From contig VUYV01000147.1 of assembly GCA_008711295.1 (NCBI GenBank), forward strand, positions 1,740,577 to 1,804,576: a stretch of 64,000 nt of DNA. Reading direction: 5' to 3'. Of the stretch, positions 51,956 to 63,345 are shown in pieces. The notes under the pieces are model-generated. The model did no database searches and had not been told where the DNA came from. It was given only the letters and a program-made list of their open reading frames with translations. Origin of the DNA: Anarhynchus alexandrinus (taxonomy: Eukaryota > Chordata > Aves > Charadriiformes > Charadriidae). The number at the start of each line of letters is the position of its first letter. Within the stretch, counting starts at the first letter, position 1. The translations under genes and the position numbers were made by a program.

Positions 51956-52284
51956 CAATGTAGGTCAGTAGACATATGACCCTGCTGATTCCATTAACAC
52001 TACATTCAAAGCTGAAAAAAAAAACCCCACCAAAACACCAAACCCAAAAACCAGAAGGCTAGAGGCAAAGGGTACTGACTAAGCGTAAGTGAGCGTGGAT
52101 GGGGGTATGCCTGTCTGATCGGTCTGCGGAGAGGCATTCCTGTGGGCTCAGGGATGCCGCTCCACAAGCCAAGCTACCCTGCATCCCTGCCCGATCTGTC
52201 TGGCTCACCTCCACGGCGCTGTGTGGTGCCAGCTCAGGCCAGCCCTGACACCAACATCTCAGATGCTCAAGGCACTGGCGTGTT

Positions 52285-52522
52285 TGGCTCACACTGATTT
52301 CAGTGAGATTTAGGCGTATAAAACGGGAAGCATTTTGGAGGATCTGGGCCTCAATTCCCTCTCTGTAAAATGGGGATATTTGCCTTTTCGCACACTCCAT
52401 ATACTGTTTTGATCTGTAAGACCTTTAGCGTACTTTCTTGCTTTGTGCATGTGCAATGTTTAGCACTGCAAGGGTGCAGCCCCTGCAAATGCTCCGTAAA
52501 CATAAACCAAGCATATTATTAG
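52285..52522 (+). mobile_element. MIR-like composite SINE relic
   Basis: The segment carries 'ctgatttcagtgagatttag', then 'ggaggatctgggcctcaatt', 'ccctctctgtaaaatgggga' (the hallmark of the MIR/CORE-SINE core), and a tail with 'caatgtttagcactgcaagg' and 'catattatta'. Both the CORE-like middle and the L2-type tail match the ancient SINE relics common in turtles, crocodilians and birds, in sense orientation. It has no coding potential. It is among the best preserved ancient repeats in the window. Confidence 0.75.
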
Positions 52523-55500
52523 AAAAAACAGAACACACATTTTTATTGTGACTCAGCATTGACCTTGAAACAAAACTTCCCTAAGCCTTTAGACGCAGTA
52601 GCTTGCTAGCTTCAGATAAGTACCACCAAATTACTCCGAATGTAGCTAGGGTCATTGCCAATTGGGTTGACCCAAATGTACTGCAAATATCTTTTGAAAA
52701 AGTGTTTTTCTAGAGATAAAATACTGCTCTCTGCCTCTTCCCCCCTCTAGTATCCATATTCTGTAGCGCTGTGACCTTGTCATTACATAGTAAATTAATA
52801 GAGGTATTAAGATAACTCTCCCTCTTGTAAGAGCAAAAGCATTAGAGCCACAGCAAGTCTTAACCTGAGTGAAACACACTGATCCAAAGCTGAACCAAGA
52901 GAATGTAAAATAAAACAATGAGTGCAGCAATAGTCCACAACCTATTTTGGCAGAGAAATACTTGGTTTGGTTTGGTTTGGTTTTTTATGAGGGCATCAAG
53001 TCATGAAGGGGAGACTAAAAATCTTCCACTCTGTAAATCCTTTTATCCACAAGGTCTTCTTCATGTGTCTGCCATGTGTACCCTGGTAGTCTTCCTATTT
53101 AATACCCATAATCCATGCTCTCTTTCCATAACACCCATAATCCTTTGATGCTGCATGGAGCAGAGTTCAGAAGCTTTGCAAGCCAAGACATTTTTAAGTG
53201 ATTTATACAGTGAAGTAGAATTTCCTCTGCCCACCTGCAAAAGATGTAGCATTTCTGTGATTATAGTTAATTTTTAAAAGTTTCCATTCATGTAGGGTTT
53301 TTTATTAAAAAAAAAAAGCACATTAAAGGGATTCATGTATGTGTGTCTGCTGCTTAAATCTTCAACAGGTCTCACTGTATGCCACTTGGAAGAACAAATT
53401 TTATTTCATTTGAAACAATCTGCTTGCTACACGCAATTGTTTTAGCTGTAAATTGTTTTGTTACACTATAAAAAAATAGAATATAGGAGAGGAAAATATC
53501 AATTACACATGCAGAATTTTTCTTCTAACAACATCACTACACACTTGTTTTTATTGTAGAATGAAGTAGCAATCTGTTCTATTTCATCAGCAACATCACA
53601 CTCTTAACAGCTATTAAAATTGCTTCTTGAGGATCAAATTAGAGCAATCAAATGCAAAAAAACAAAGCTAAACCCTTCTCATACAAAAGCATTCCTTTAA
53701 CTTCCTGACTCTAGACATGGACTAGCAAGATAATGGCAAAGGTTTTCATATCCCATTGTCTACTCCCTGAGCCATGCTGTCCCTTGTTAATAGAAAAGAA
53801 CTTCAGATTAATAAGAATTCATAAGAATATGTATCAAAGAATATTTAATTTAGAACAAAAGGAGAAATTATTAGCAATGTCATAAAATCACAGCTGGTAA
53901 CTTAAATGTCTGCAAGGATCTCTAAATTAAATGCAAATAAAAGGCCTCGTGGAAAATTAAGAGAAGTGCCCCTACATTTAAAATAAAATGTATGGAATAG
54001 CATGTCGAAGAAACTAGCAAAAGCAGCAACCATGGAAGAAAAATTATTACAGGGTACATAAACACTAGTTAGAGGAATAGGATGGCCTTCTTCCATCTTG
54101 GAAGGCTGCTATGTTACTAAAAGGCAGCAGTAAAAGATCAGAGCATTGTTAATCAGCATGAAAGGAGAAGATCAGCCAAGAACAGCAAAAAATAAATATA
54201 TTTTTAATGGCTATTAAAAATCGCAGGTCTTCTGGCCAAGCAGGGAGTCTGGGATGTCTGGTTACCTCACTCTAGCAGGAGACACAGTAATTGAATTTAC
54301 CCTTTGGTGCTTACACAGAAGAGGCCAGTTTTAGCAGCACCTGAGGTACATAGAAACAGACAGCGCTGGGAAGCCCGGGTGGCTGCTTTGTTGCCCTCTT
54401 GGTGTTGGCTTTGGGAGGCAACGGCTTCATCTGTTTGTACAGAGCAGCCGAATAACGCTGAGACGCACTGAACCACCATTCATAACAATACCTTAGGTCC
54501 ACAAAACCTAAATTCCATCTATGTTTGATATAGTAGGTAGTATTTCTTACAATATATGCGATTTCCTACATAACTCCTATGCAGCAAATACCATGCCTAC
54601 AGGTTTTCAGCTGGGGCTGGACCTTTCAAGGCACTTAGACAGTAGAAAACACCGGAAATTTTAACTGCTGGGAAGACTGTCAGTAGAATTCTGTGAATGA
54701 GCAATATGAGAAGCAGCACATTAGTGTTTCAGTAACTGTAAGCCATGCAGATCAACGATGTACCTGGTAGAGGAGCAGAACATGGAGTCACCAAGTTAAA
54801 TAAAACATTATCTAAATCCTACCCTCCCGGAGGACGACCTTGCTGCTGGAGTTTTGATATCCCCTGTGGTCTTTCAGGAGCTGCCAGAAATCTCTCCAAT
54901 GAAGCTTCAGGCTAGACTTATACCCAAACTCCATCTTGCTAAACTTTTTAGGCAGGAGGGCATATAAAATGAGATCAGACTGCTAGCTCAAAGGTACCGG
55001 GTATTGCTCACATACTAAAGAGAATTGTTCTACACATTGTGACTTTCCTTACTCACTTTGTAATGCAGAAGTGGATCCATCTTTCATAGGAGTTTCTGAA
55101 GTGAAACAGAGTTAAAAGGCGTATTTCATAGGAATATTCAGTGAAAATAATGACGTACCTTACACCACATACATAGCAGCTATTTCTTCAATGGGAGTTA
55201 ATGCTGTACATATGACACTGTGACCGAGGCATTGCACGGAGCTGATGACACCCTGCTTCAGGGAAACTGAAGACTGAAAAATAAAAAGCATTTAAAACAC
55301 AATACTTCTGGTCAATTGTATGCCAACAGTCTCACCCATGGGTCATTTAATATGCAATTTCAAAGCAGATGTATTTTTCCTAATGCTATGTACAGATCTC
55401 TTAAACTGCAAATACAATTCCTTTTGTTGTTCTGACTTTTTCCCAGCTGAAATATAACACTGGTGCTGTTATTTTAGGATGTCTCTAATCTTTTTATTTT

Positions 55501-57019
55501 TATCTTGCACTGCTTGTTAAAGGTTTTTTGGCTCCCATTGAAACATCTGTGGAAAATACAAGTGGATTTACATTTCATTTAGAAACTTTCATTGATTGTT
55601 TTTTCTCCTGAATGAAATCTCTCCTCCTATTTTCATGTTTTCATGGGAGGAAATCCAGTTTTCTTCTGCAGTTCCTTATTTTTGTTTGGTTCTTTCTGAA
55701 ACATTTAAATCTTTTATTCTTTTACTGGTTGGGAGAAAGGAAGAAGGATCCCTTCACTTGTCTCATATTTTGGCCATTCATTCTTAGCAGGATCTCAAAA
55801 TTATATAGATTATATTCTCAAGTAACATATTGTGATATTTTTTACTCAGGTGGCAATTACTGAGACAGCTTTGGATTTTTAAAACTCTCTCTGTTCAAGC
55901 ATAAAATTCAGAGGTGGTGATTGTGTTGATCTATGTGAAATGCAGCGTAGTCTAACCAAAGACAGTTCAAGAAAGCAGCATTTAAGACCCATGGTACATT
56001 TCAGCTGGGGTTCAGGGTCTGGATACGAAACTGAACCAAAGCCAAGAATAATGCTCCGTTTATTTCCATGGCTTTATTTCTCATTTAGATGAAAAAGAAA
56101 AAGAAAGAAAGCACAGAAGTGCTTTAAATCTCACAAATCAAATGTAGTCAGAACTTTAGAGTATAATCCCACAAGTTCAAATTCAGGAACTACAGCTTTA
56201 ATTTTCAGTGCATGGGGTTTACATTTGACAGTGCACGTGAGATGGTCCAATCTTTGCTGGATTATTTTATCTTATTTTTTACCTTAAATTAATATAAACT
56301 GTGGGTCAAATGCTGTTGCCTAAAACAGTGTGGTTGTAGAATGTTAAAATGAGAATAAGTCTTTTCAGGAGCATTTTGGCAATTTCTGTTAGATGTCATA
56401 TAGGCTAAAAGGATCTGCTACGTGTAATATTGCTTTAATTCATAGCACCAGCAACAGGCTACTCTTTGACAGTTCTAACTTCATTTCAGTTTTGATGAGT
56501 TCTCAAAGCAAGGCCTATCCAAAGCTACAAAATTCACAGCATGAGATTAGAAATCTTTTGGAAGTAGGCTTTACCACCTGTTGTCCAGGACTTCATGAAG
56601 TCTGTGATTTTTAACAACATCTCAGGACCTCTGCTTTCACTCCTGGTCACAACCAGAACAGCAAAGAAATTTTAGAAGTGCTTCAGCATCATACTGCTCT
56701 GTTCAGCATCAATTCTGCAAATAACCTATATTTTGCAGACAGAAGCACAGGGGAGTCAGTTATGCCAGAGCAGGTCACCTGTCTATGCTTTGTATCACCT
56801 GATTCCAGTGTATCCTATGTGTACTGTTAAAGGGGACTTAATGCAAAATCTTATCACTTTCTGCCTGCTTGGGGTCTTGTCATCCTTCCTCTGCAGGATG
56901 AAGGCAAAGATTGCACATCCTCCTGCTTTCTATGGTCACCTGCCACTTTGAAAAGCATCTGTAGGACAGAACCCGTTTGAATAGAGAGAATTTCAGGTGT
57001 CCCAATAATATAAGGCTGT
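52523..57019. other. Unique noncoding sequence with small simple repeats
   Basis: No gene was recognised. It contains a (TTTGG)n tract at 52962-52986, a repeated ACCCATAATCC word near 53104 and 53131, and an A-run at 53307-53317. The AT-rich stretch 53.3-54.2 kb and the rest show no recognisable interspersed repeat. A phrase near 56012-56043 ('ggtctggatacgaaactgaa') faintly resembles the degenerate repeat at 61.5 kb. Confidence 0.55.
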
Positions 57020-57119
57020 AAAAAAAAAAAAAAAATTGCCCAGGGGGAGCGGGTGAGAGAAAAAAAAATAGATATTTTTTCTTATTTTTTTCTTTGTTTT
57101 GTTTTGTTTTTTTTTCTGC
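57020..57119. repeat. A16 run followed by A- and T-rich tracts
   Basis: An A16 homopolymer (57020-57035), a short GC-rich spacer, an A-run (57060-57068) and a T-rich stretch with GTTTT units to about 57116. Poly(dA:dT) of this kind disfavours nucleosomes and lies directly upstream of the TATA box at 57127. Confidence 0.85.
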
Positions 57120-57126
57120 AAAAGGC

Positions 57127-57133
57127 TATAAAG
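57127..57133 (+). promoter_or_regulatory. Strong TATA-box candidate
   Basis: GCTATAAAGGGGC is a textbook TATA box with G-rich flanks. An RNA polymerase II start would be expected near 57157-57163, in the sequence 'agagaagcgcacac'. The poly(dA:dT) tract just upstream and the splice-like signals downstream at 57236, 57947 and 58567 make it more interesting than an isolated TATA word. TATA words arise often by chance in AT-rich DNA, so the call is tentative. Confidence 0.35.
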
Positions 57134-57156
57134 GGGCTAGCTGCACACAGAGAAGC

Positions 57157-57235
57157 GCACACAACCAAACTAAACCTGCAGACTCAAAAAGAAAACAAAC
57201 TTCTGGGGAATCCTGTTTGAGACAGGAGTAAATGG
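57157..57235 (+). other. Hypothetical first exon of a noncoding transcript
   Basis: If the TATA box at 57127 is used, transcription would start around 57157. The first acceptable donor downstream is GG|GTAGGT at 57235/57236. The interval has no long open frame and no recognisable signal peptide. This is inference from the promoter and donor words only. Confidence 0.2.
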
Positions 57236-57468
57236 GTAGGTCCCATGTGCTTTTGATGACAGCACACTGTCTGCTTCTTCAGGTTTCTTTATTTACTGTG
57301 ATCTGAAAACAGAGACAACATTTCAAAGTTTTCTCTTCATGAACATAGTACGGAAAATTTAAAAAGATGGTAGAACCTGTGGGAAAATAAACATTTACCT
57401 TCTTGCTGTTCTGCTGCTTTAAAGACTTTCACCCAATTTGTTCTGATTGTTTGACTCCCATAAATTAA

Positions 57469-57552
57469 GGACCAGATCTACAACACCTAGTAAATTAGTG
57501 CAGCACTGCTAACCAAGTCAAGTTCATATACATGAGTCCAGATCTGAATCCT
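57469..57552. mobile_element. Palindromic MITE-like relic
   Basis: The left end 'ggaccagatctacaacacct' with 'agtaaattagtgcagc' and the right end 'gagtccagatctgaatc' match the layout of a palindromic sauropsid element with 'ccagatc' termini and 'gtaaatcagtgtagc' arms. It contains 'aagtcaa' at the expected centre. Decay is strong on the right arm. Confidence 0.45.
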
Positions 57553-57946
57553 CTGTTGCCTTTTGGTATGTCTTCTGCAGTAAGCAATTTCCCCAGACTG
57601 TTTAATCACTTTGGAGTGTTAGGATATTTTTGCACTCTATTAATGAGATTAGCTTTATTAGGTTTATCTAAAGGTTCAAAAGATGATGTCATTTTAAATG
57701 ACTAAAGCAATAAATTTGAGGAGGTTTTAAAAAAAAAAAAATCCTAACAAGTTTGCCAGTAAAGGGAAAAAGAAGCAGTCAGAACTGGCAAAAAATTCAA
57801 CATGGATGAAGCAGGTTATGACTGGGAAATATGGAAAATTATTTGTCCAACTGCATAATGATTTAATAAAAATATGTACTTTACACAGTACAGGCTACTA
57901 TATCACCATTTATACTTGTAAAAACAATCTCCTTTTATCTCTCTAG

Positions 57947-57961
57947 GCTGTGGAACATCTG
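57947..57961 (+). other. Candidate 15-nt microexon
   Basis: GCTGTGGAACATCTG is bounded upstream by the pyrimidine-rich acceptor CCTTTTATCTCTCTAG (57931-57946) and downstream by the donor GTAAGC (57962-57967). Both signals are strong and only 15 nt apart. Such spacing occurs in neuronal microexons, but the combination can also occur by chance. The length is a multiple of three, and read from its first base it gives AVEHL with no stop. Confidence 0.25.
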
Positions 57962-58433
57962 GTAAGCAGCTTCCACTCTGCATTCTTTGTTGCCCACTAA
58001 AACTTTAAGGTTTGAGGAAAACCCATTACCCAACTTGCCCCTAAAAAGTAAATATTTTAAGAGATCCACCAAAATGTCTGAGGATAATTCACTTATTTAT
58101 GGACAGGCTATTAACTTTATAGTTCAAGCCAGTTCTGCCTCAAAGGTTCTGCATCTGATGGTGGGAAACCTGTTTTTCATGGCAGATGGATGGGAGGAAG
58201 GATAGCCCTTCTCAGAAGGAACGCTTTTAACAACATTTGAGAACTGGGCTGTGCAGTGCAACTCAATCAAATGTAGTAAGCAGATCTGAAGACTGGGCTT
58301 CTCAAAATTATTTCCACCACGACTGTCTTTGGAGGTGATTTTTCTCACAAGTATCTTCTTTCTAGCTCTTTTTTTTCCTCTCATTGAAAACTCAGCACCC
58401 AAACTCTAAAATTTTTCCTCTCTGACCTGCCAG

Positions 58434-58566
58434 ATCAGTGTCCCTCAGGATGGTCATGCTCTTCCCCGTTTCCCTCAGCTGGTGGTGCTTCCATCAGCTC
58501 CTCTCTGCTTATACCTACGGATGGCACCAGGAGAGATGTGGGGCAACCATGGAGATGAGCTTGCAG
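58434..58566 (+). other. Candidate exon with a perfect splice donor
   Basis: The donor GCAG|GTGAGA at 58566/58567 is consensus. Two acceptors precede it: a pyrimidine-rich one ending CTGCCAG at 58433 (exon of 133 nt) and another ending TTTCCCTCAG at 58478 (exon of 88 nt). Frame 1 is open across the whole 133 nt, but joining to the next strong acceptor (TTCCTCCAG at 58723) gives stops in the frames that are open. A noncoding transcript is thus more likely than a protein. The translation resembles no family I know. Confidence 0.25.
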
Positions 58567-61474
58567 GTGAGATTCAGAGGGTCTCTTTGGAGCTTAACCT
58601 GATCTTGTTAAAAAGTGGAGGGCACAGGAGCGTAAAAATATTATCTAGCCTGTTCTAAATCAAACCTACACATTTAGTGCAGCTACATAATCCCCCAATA
58701 TTTTTATGTTCCCTTTCCTCCAGAGCAGCAAGTTTTGAAACACCCATATTTTCACATGGTTTGACATTTGCCCAACTTACTCTCAGCTCAAAAAGGGTAG
58801 CTGGATGCCATAAGACAGCAGGAGAAAGAGGCAGCTCTGCGGCAGCTTTGCCCTTCAGGCACACTGCCCTGCTCTCACTTGGTCTCAGTCCTCAGGATCT
58901 GCACCCAGGGACCTGTCAGGGGCCTGAGCAGCACGACACTCAGACCTGCCTGTGCCCAGCCCTTCCAGAGGAGCCACATCAAGGCCCATATCTCAATGGC
59001 TTTGGGCTCTACCCCCTCCATAAACTTCTAGGCCTGGGCCTGGCTTCACACCAGAGCAAATTTGTAGTGATAGCCTGACAAAAACCTATATGGGGGCGGT
59101 TGCTCTGACAGGAAAATGTCTGACAGGCTAACCATACGGTTTTGTGTTAGGAGCCCGGGCAGGATAGGCCAAGTAGCGGCATGGTCCTAAGGATGAAAGG
59201 CATTGGAGTTACATCATTTCTAGACACTGAAGCATGAATCTGAAAAGGTTTTCTTCAAATTAGCATTGAAAACATATGCACAGGTCCTAAATTGAGCTCT
59301 TATGGCTCGTACGTTTTGTTATACTGGCACTTCCCACCCCTGGCTTTGTTTAATCTTACCCAGATGTGCAGTACTACAGAGACTCAGACATAAGGCATGC
59401 ACATTTACTGCTCCACCCCAGCCCTGCAAACTGTCCAACAGGTGGGATTGCTGAAGAGCGATATATCCTGGTGGTACCGAATGAAGACTAAGAGGGAGAT
59501 GCTCTGGGTCAACAGGAAGACACGAGGCAGGGGAAGGAAGTTGTGCTTGTTTTACAGCTGAGTGGCAGGATTCTCTGGAGGGAGCCCATGATGCCAAAGG
59601 GAAGGTACAACCCTCTCTCATGACCTCCCTCCATTCCCCTACCCCCATCTCAACTGCCTCCTCCTTCCTGACTTTGAAGAGGAGAAAGGAAGAAGATCCC
59701 TCTCTTGTTCTTCTCATGAAACACAACTCTCCCTCTTCCTCCTGCCCTGCGCTGTGGATGAAAAGAGAGGACGAACCCACAACATCCCCTCCCCTGGGGC
59801 TCCTGGGCAGGGTAAGGAGGCACTGCTGGCATGGGTTTCATTGTTTAACTTTAGACACACAGGATTGCATTTTTGTCCTTAGCTTTTAGCCTGTTTCTTT
59901 TTAAGAGAACATACTGGATAAAAGTCATTGCTTAGGGCAAAAAAAGACACTGGGCTTTGAGTTTCATTCAACTTATTAGTCCAAGCTGACTTGTGGTATA
60001 ATTGTAATTGTGCCAGCTATCTGGTTAAATGTCCAGCTTGCTCCGGTTCTGTGACTGTTTCTCCTCAGAGTAGCTTGTAGCTGTACAGAAAGGGTACGAG
60101 CCTTAGCACTTGGAGTAGACAAGTAACTATTACTCTTAAGTTCACAGGTTTCAGTATATAAAGGGTGGGGTGTTTTTAATCTGCCTATGCTGCTCTTAAA
60201 AGTTCTCCTTTGCCATTATTCCTTCTAAATGACCTATTGGAATCCAAACATGAAAAAAAAAAAAAAAAACAAACTGAAAAAATAAGCAGAGAATGGCAGC
60301 AACAGCAAAACACTAACAGAGAAGTAACAATTTACCTGTAAGAAACAGCCAAAACATCAGAAAATGGGAGTGAGGTAAATAAATAAACTGAAGCATTAGC
60401 TTAAGTTTAGCCTGCAACAGTCCTACAGACCTAGAAAAAGGACTTGGTCTGTTAGCATAGCTACTGGGAAAGCAGCAGGTCCTGGGAGGGGGAGCTGGGA
60501 CGCTCTGCCTCCTTTGGGAGCCAGGGTGGAGCTGGCTTTTCAGAAGCATTCATCTCCCTTCCCAGATCTCCAGGACACCTCTCTGTGAACACAGATGGTG
60601 GTTTTCAGGCGACTTTTTATTTGCAGACCCCCTAAAACATTATGCTGGAGAGGCACAGTACACAATACTGCCTTAAATCCTATTGCCACTAGGCTTGTTT
60701 TTCTTAGTTACCATTCACTGGACTTTTCAAAGTAGTCCACAACAGTCCAGAGGTGGAAAGGCACTGCCCTTGGTCCCTCGCCTGTGGCAGCAAGGGAAGG
60801 CAGAGATGGTGCCAAAGCTGAGAAAGCATACATCCAGCACAAGCAAAAATCCAGGATGGGCAAAGGTTCACAGAAAGTCCTTCGAGAACTTGCTATGCCT
60901 TTGCCCAGGAGCTGCTTTGGCTGCTTTTATGCTGGGAGACACTCACTTAGGAAGATTGGCAAGATGGTAGAGTCTATCAGAAATGCCAGAAGATGCCATA
61001 GAGGGACCCCTGTTTCTTCTGGTACCAGACTTATATGAGGTCAGAGGCTGAAAAAACTTGCCCAAGAAATAAACCTGCTCTCTTCTGATGACAGGGACAT
61101 TGCCAATTCTGCTCTACTTCAGCCCCTCCTGAAACAGAAGAGATTTCATAACCTGCACATACATGGGATAACAAGATACCCAGAAAATACAAGTGAGAAA
61201 GGGGACATTGCTCTTGAAGTCAATGACAGTTAATTCACTATTTTCAAAGACAGCAGCAGCAGCCCTCTTCAAAGCAGTACCTCACCAAGCGCCCACAAGG
61301 ATGGTCTGATGAGGCGAGAGAGGGCTTTGTGATTTCAGGATCAGGCCCTTTGGGAATGAATAAAATAGAAGGTTGTGTTATGCTGATAATATTCTTCTGT
61401 ACATTTCAGTCTCCATAATGCTCTGGACACAAAACATTTAATTTAATTAGGGGTGGAACAAGAAGGCCATGTTA
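58567..61474. other. Noncoding sequence, GC-richer between 58.7 and 59.8 kb
   Basis: No gene can be supported. The open frames at 58677-59078 (plus, 133 codons) and 59319-59780 (minus, 153 codons) have no domain or family resemblance. A strong acceptor sits at 58708-58723. An A17 run lies at 60253-60269 without an attached recognisable element. Confidence 0.5.
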
Positions 61475-61735
61475 TGGTTTTGGTTTTGAAGAACTACATT
61501 AGTCAGGTTGTGATTTGCACAACCCAAATCAGGGATGGTTTAAATCCAGGTTCCATTTTTAGCCAAACCACCAAAGTCCAGAGAGGATAGAAAGCCCAGA
61601 TAAAAGGTTTTGAGTTCAGTCTCATGTCTATAATGGACAAACTGGAGTGGTTTGGGTTTGAATTTTGCAAAACCTCATCACAGGTTTTGGTTTTGCAAAA
61701 ACAAAAACAACTTGGGGTTGGTTTGGATGTCATTC
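61475..61735. repeat. Degenerate GGTTTTGG / CCAAACC inverted repeat
   Basis: The left part (about 61505-61580) contains 'caacccaaatc' and 'agccaaaccaccaaagtcca', and the right part (about 61640-61735) contains 'ggagtggtttgggtttgaat', 'ggttttggttttgc' and 'gggttggtttgg'. The two parts are roughly complementary around 61600, which suggests an old palindromic transposon. The family is unknown to me, and simple sequence bias is an alternative. Confidence 0.35.
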
Positions 61736-63149
61736 CATTTTATCTGAATCATTAAATTTGGGGGAGGGGATGGGGTTGGTTAAAGGCTCCATTTGTGCCT
61801 CATCTCCAGCTTTAACAGCGTTGTTGTGATTTTTCCTGTGATTTTTCAGGAGACAAAGAAAACCAGCTGAAAAAAAAAAGTGGATTATTAAGTCAGTTTA
61901 GGACTCATTTTTTTCAAGATGCTAAGCAATTATGCAAGGTGTTGAGCTAACACAGCTGCCAGCACCTTTACAAGATATTGAGGGCTCATGGTATTTTGTA
62001 GAGGACTAAACCACTGGCACGGTACAGGTCAGGCCCTTGACTGGCAGAGCTGTCACCATACCTCTGAGGCTTAGTAGCCAAGGATCTGCTCCACTGGACC
62101 AAAATTCACTGTTGTAATTAAGTATGTAAGTCCCATTCATGATGTCAGTCAACTTGGACAGAAGTAATTGGAACCCTAAAAAGGGTTTAGGAATTAGGAT
62201 TTAGGAATTCAGATGACATTTGAAACTGAGAATTCATATTCTCTGAGCTGAAAGGTTAACACTGTGCAATACAGGCGATGTGTTGGGAATGATTGGAAAA
62301 AGAACATCTGATTCACAGTTATGAAACAAGTAATTTAATCAATGCTATTCATAGTGTAATTCAGTAATGTTTTATTATTCTTTCTTCTTCTTCATCTGGC
62401 TTTGTGTTGATTTTTCTCAAATGCAAATTCATATATAAAGCAAGTGGCTGACATTTTCAGAAAACAATCCTAGTTGTGTCCTCTAGAACAATATTCCTTC
62501 CCCCTTTTTGACTGCTCTATTTTCTGCAAATGAAAAAATAAGATATATATAAAAATGTATATTTATATAAATATAGACATTTTCAGTGTTATCAAGAATC
62601 AGACCCAAGCTGCTAACTTTAGGTACTCTTTTAATTTGGAGTAGAACAAACGTCAATACAAGTTTCATTGAAGATACTTCATTTGCTCAAATCAACATTG
62701 GATCAGTTCTGTAGTCAACAATTACATGTCTGTAGAGTGCTATTGAATAAATGAGTGAGAAGATGTTAAAGAAAGGTAAAATTTTTCTGTCGCCTTCCTA
62801 CTAGAATTTGATCACTAGATCCCGCTTCCTATACTGCTACATCCAAACCCTTCTTTCACACTCAAGCCCTGCCTCTTAATTTTCCCAGAACGACTGCTTC
62901 TTGTCCACATTCTGATACCTGATGATTAATCCACAGGCTATGTAGTAGAGCTGGGCCAGCGGAGACATCTACTCTCCACAGTTTCCAGTCCAACCTCCTG
63001 AATACATCCAGGTTTCTGAAATGCCAGGGTCCATAAAGGAGCACTCTGGAAGACAGAGCAGATTGGAGACACCTGTGCTCATTTTCTTATTATTCATTCT
63101 TGGTCACTGTTAATGACTATGTAATAGATTAATCAATCTTACTGTAAGT
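61736..63149. other. Unique noncoding sequence
   Basis: No gene or interspersed repeat was recognised. An A/T-rich patch with TATATA words lies at 62540-62576. Confidence 0.6.
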
Positions 63150-63345
63150 TGTCTTACCCATTTTCCGACTTCTCTGGGTCTCTGTTGTTTATACGTTCTT
63201 TTCTTCTTTGTCTGTTTTGCCCTTTCTTTCCCCTCTTTCATTTTTTCTTTTTCACTCTCTCAACTAACTTCAGACTATGCCCTTTTCCCTCAATCTCTTA
63301 CCACAGCTCCCCCATATCCTTTCTCTCTCTTCCCATCCATATACC
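63150..63345. repeat. Polypyrimidine-rich tract on the plus strand
   Basis: Nearly 200 bp are strongly biased to T and C (TTCTTTTCTTCTTTG, CCCTTTCTTTCCCC, CTTTCTCTCTCTTCCC). This explains the serine-, leucine- and phenylalanine-rich open frame across it. There is no clear repeat unit. Long polypyrimidine strands can form triplex structures. Confidence 0.7.

Noticed and set aside
52962..52986. TTTGG tract as possible interstitial telomere
   Set aside because: The unit is TTTGG and not TTAGGG. It is a simple repeat.
59319..59780. 153-codon open frame, minus strand
   Set aside because: It lies in a GC-richer patch with overlapping opposite-strand frames, has no recognisable domain or signal peptide, and lacks splice signals.
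60253..60269. A17 run as possible poly(A) tail of a retroposed gene
   Set aside because: The upstream sequence shows no recognisable gene remnant or polyadenylation signal at the right distance, and avian CR1 does not end in poly(A).
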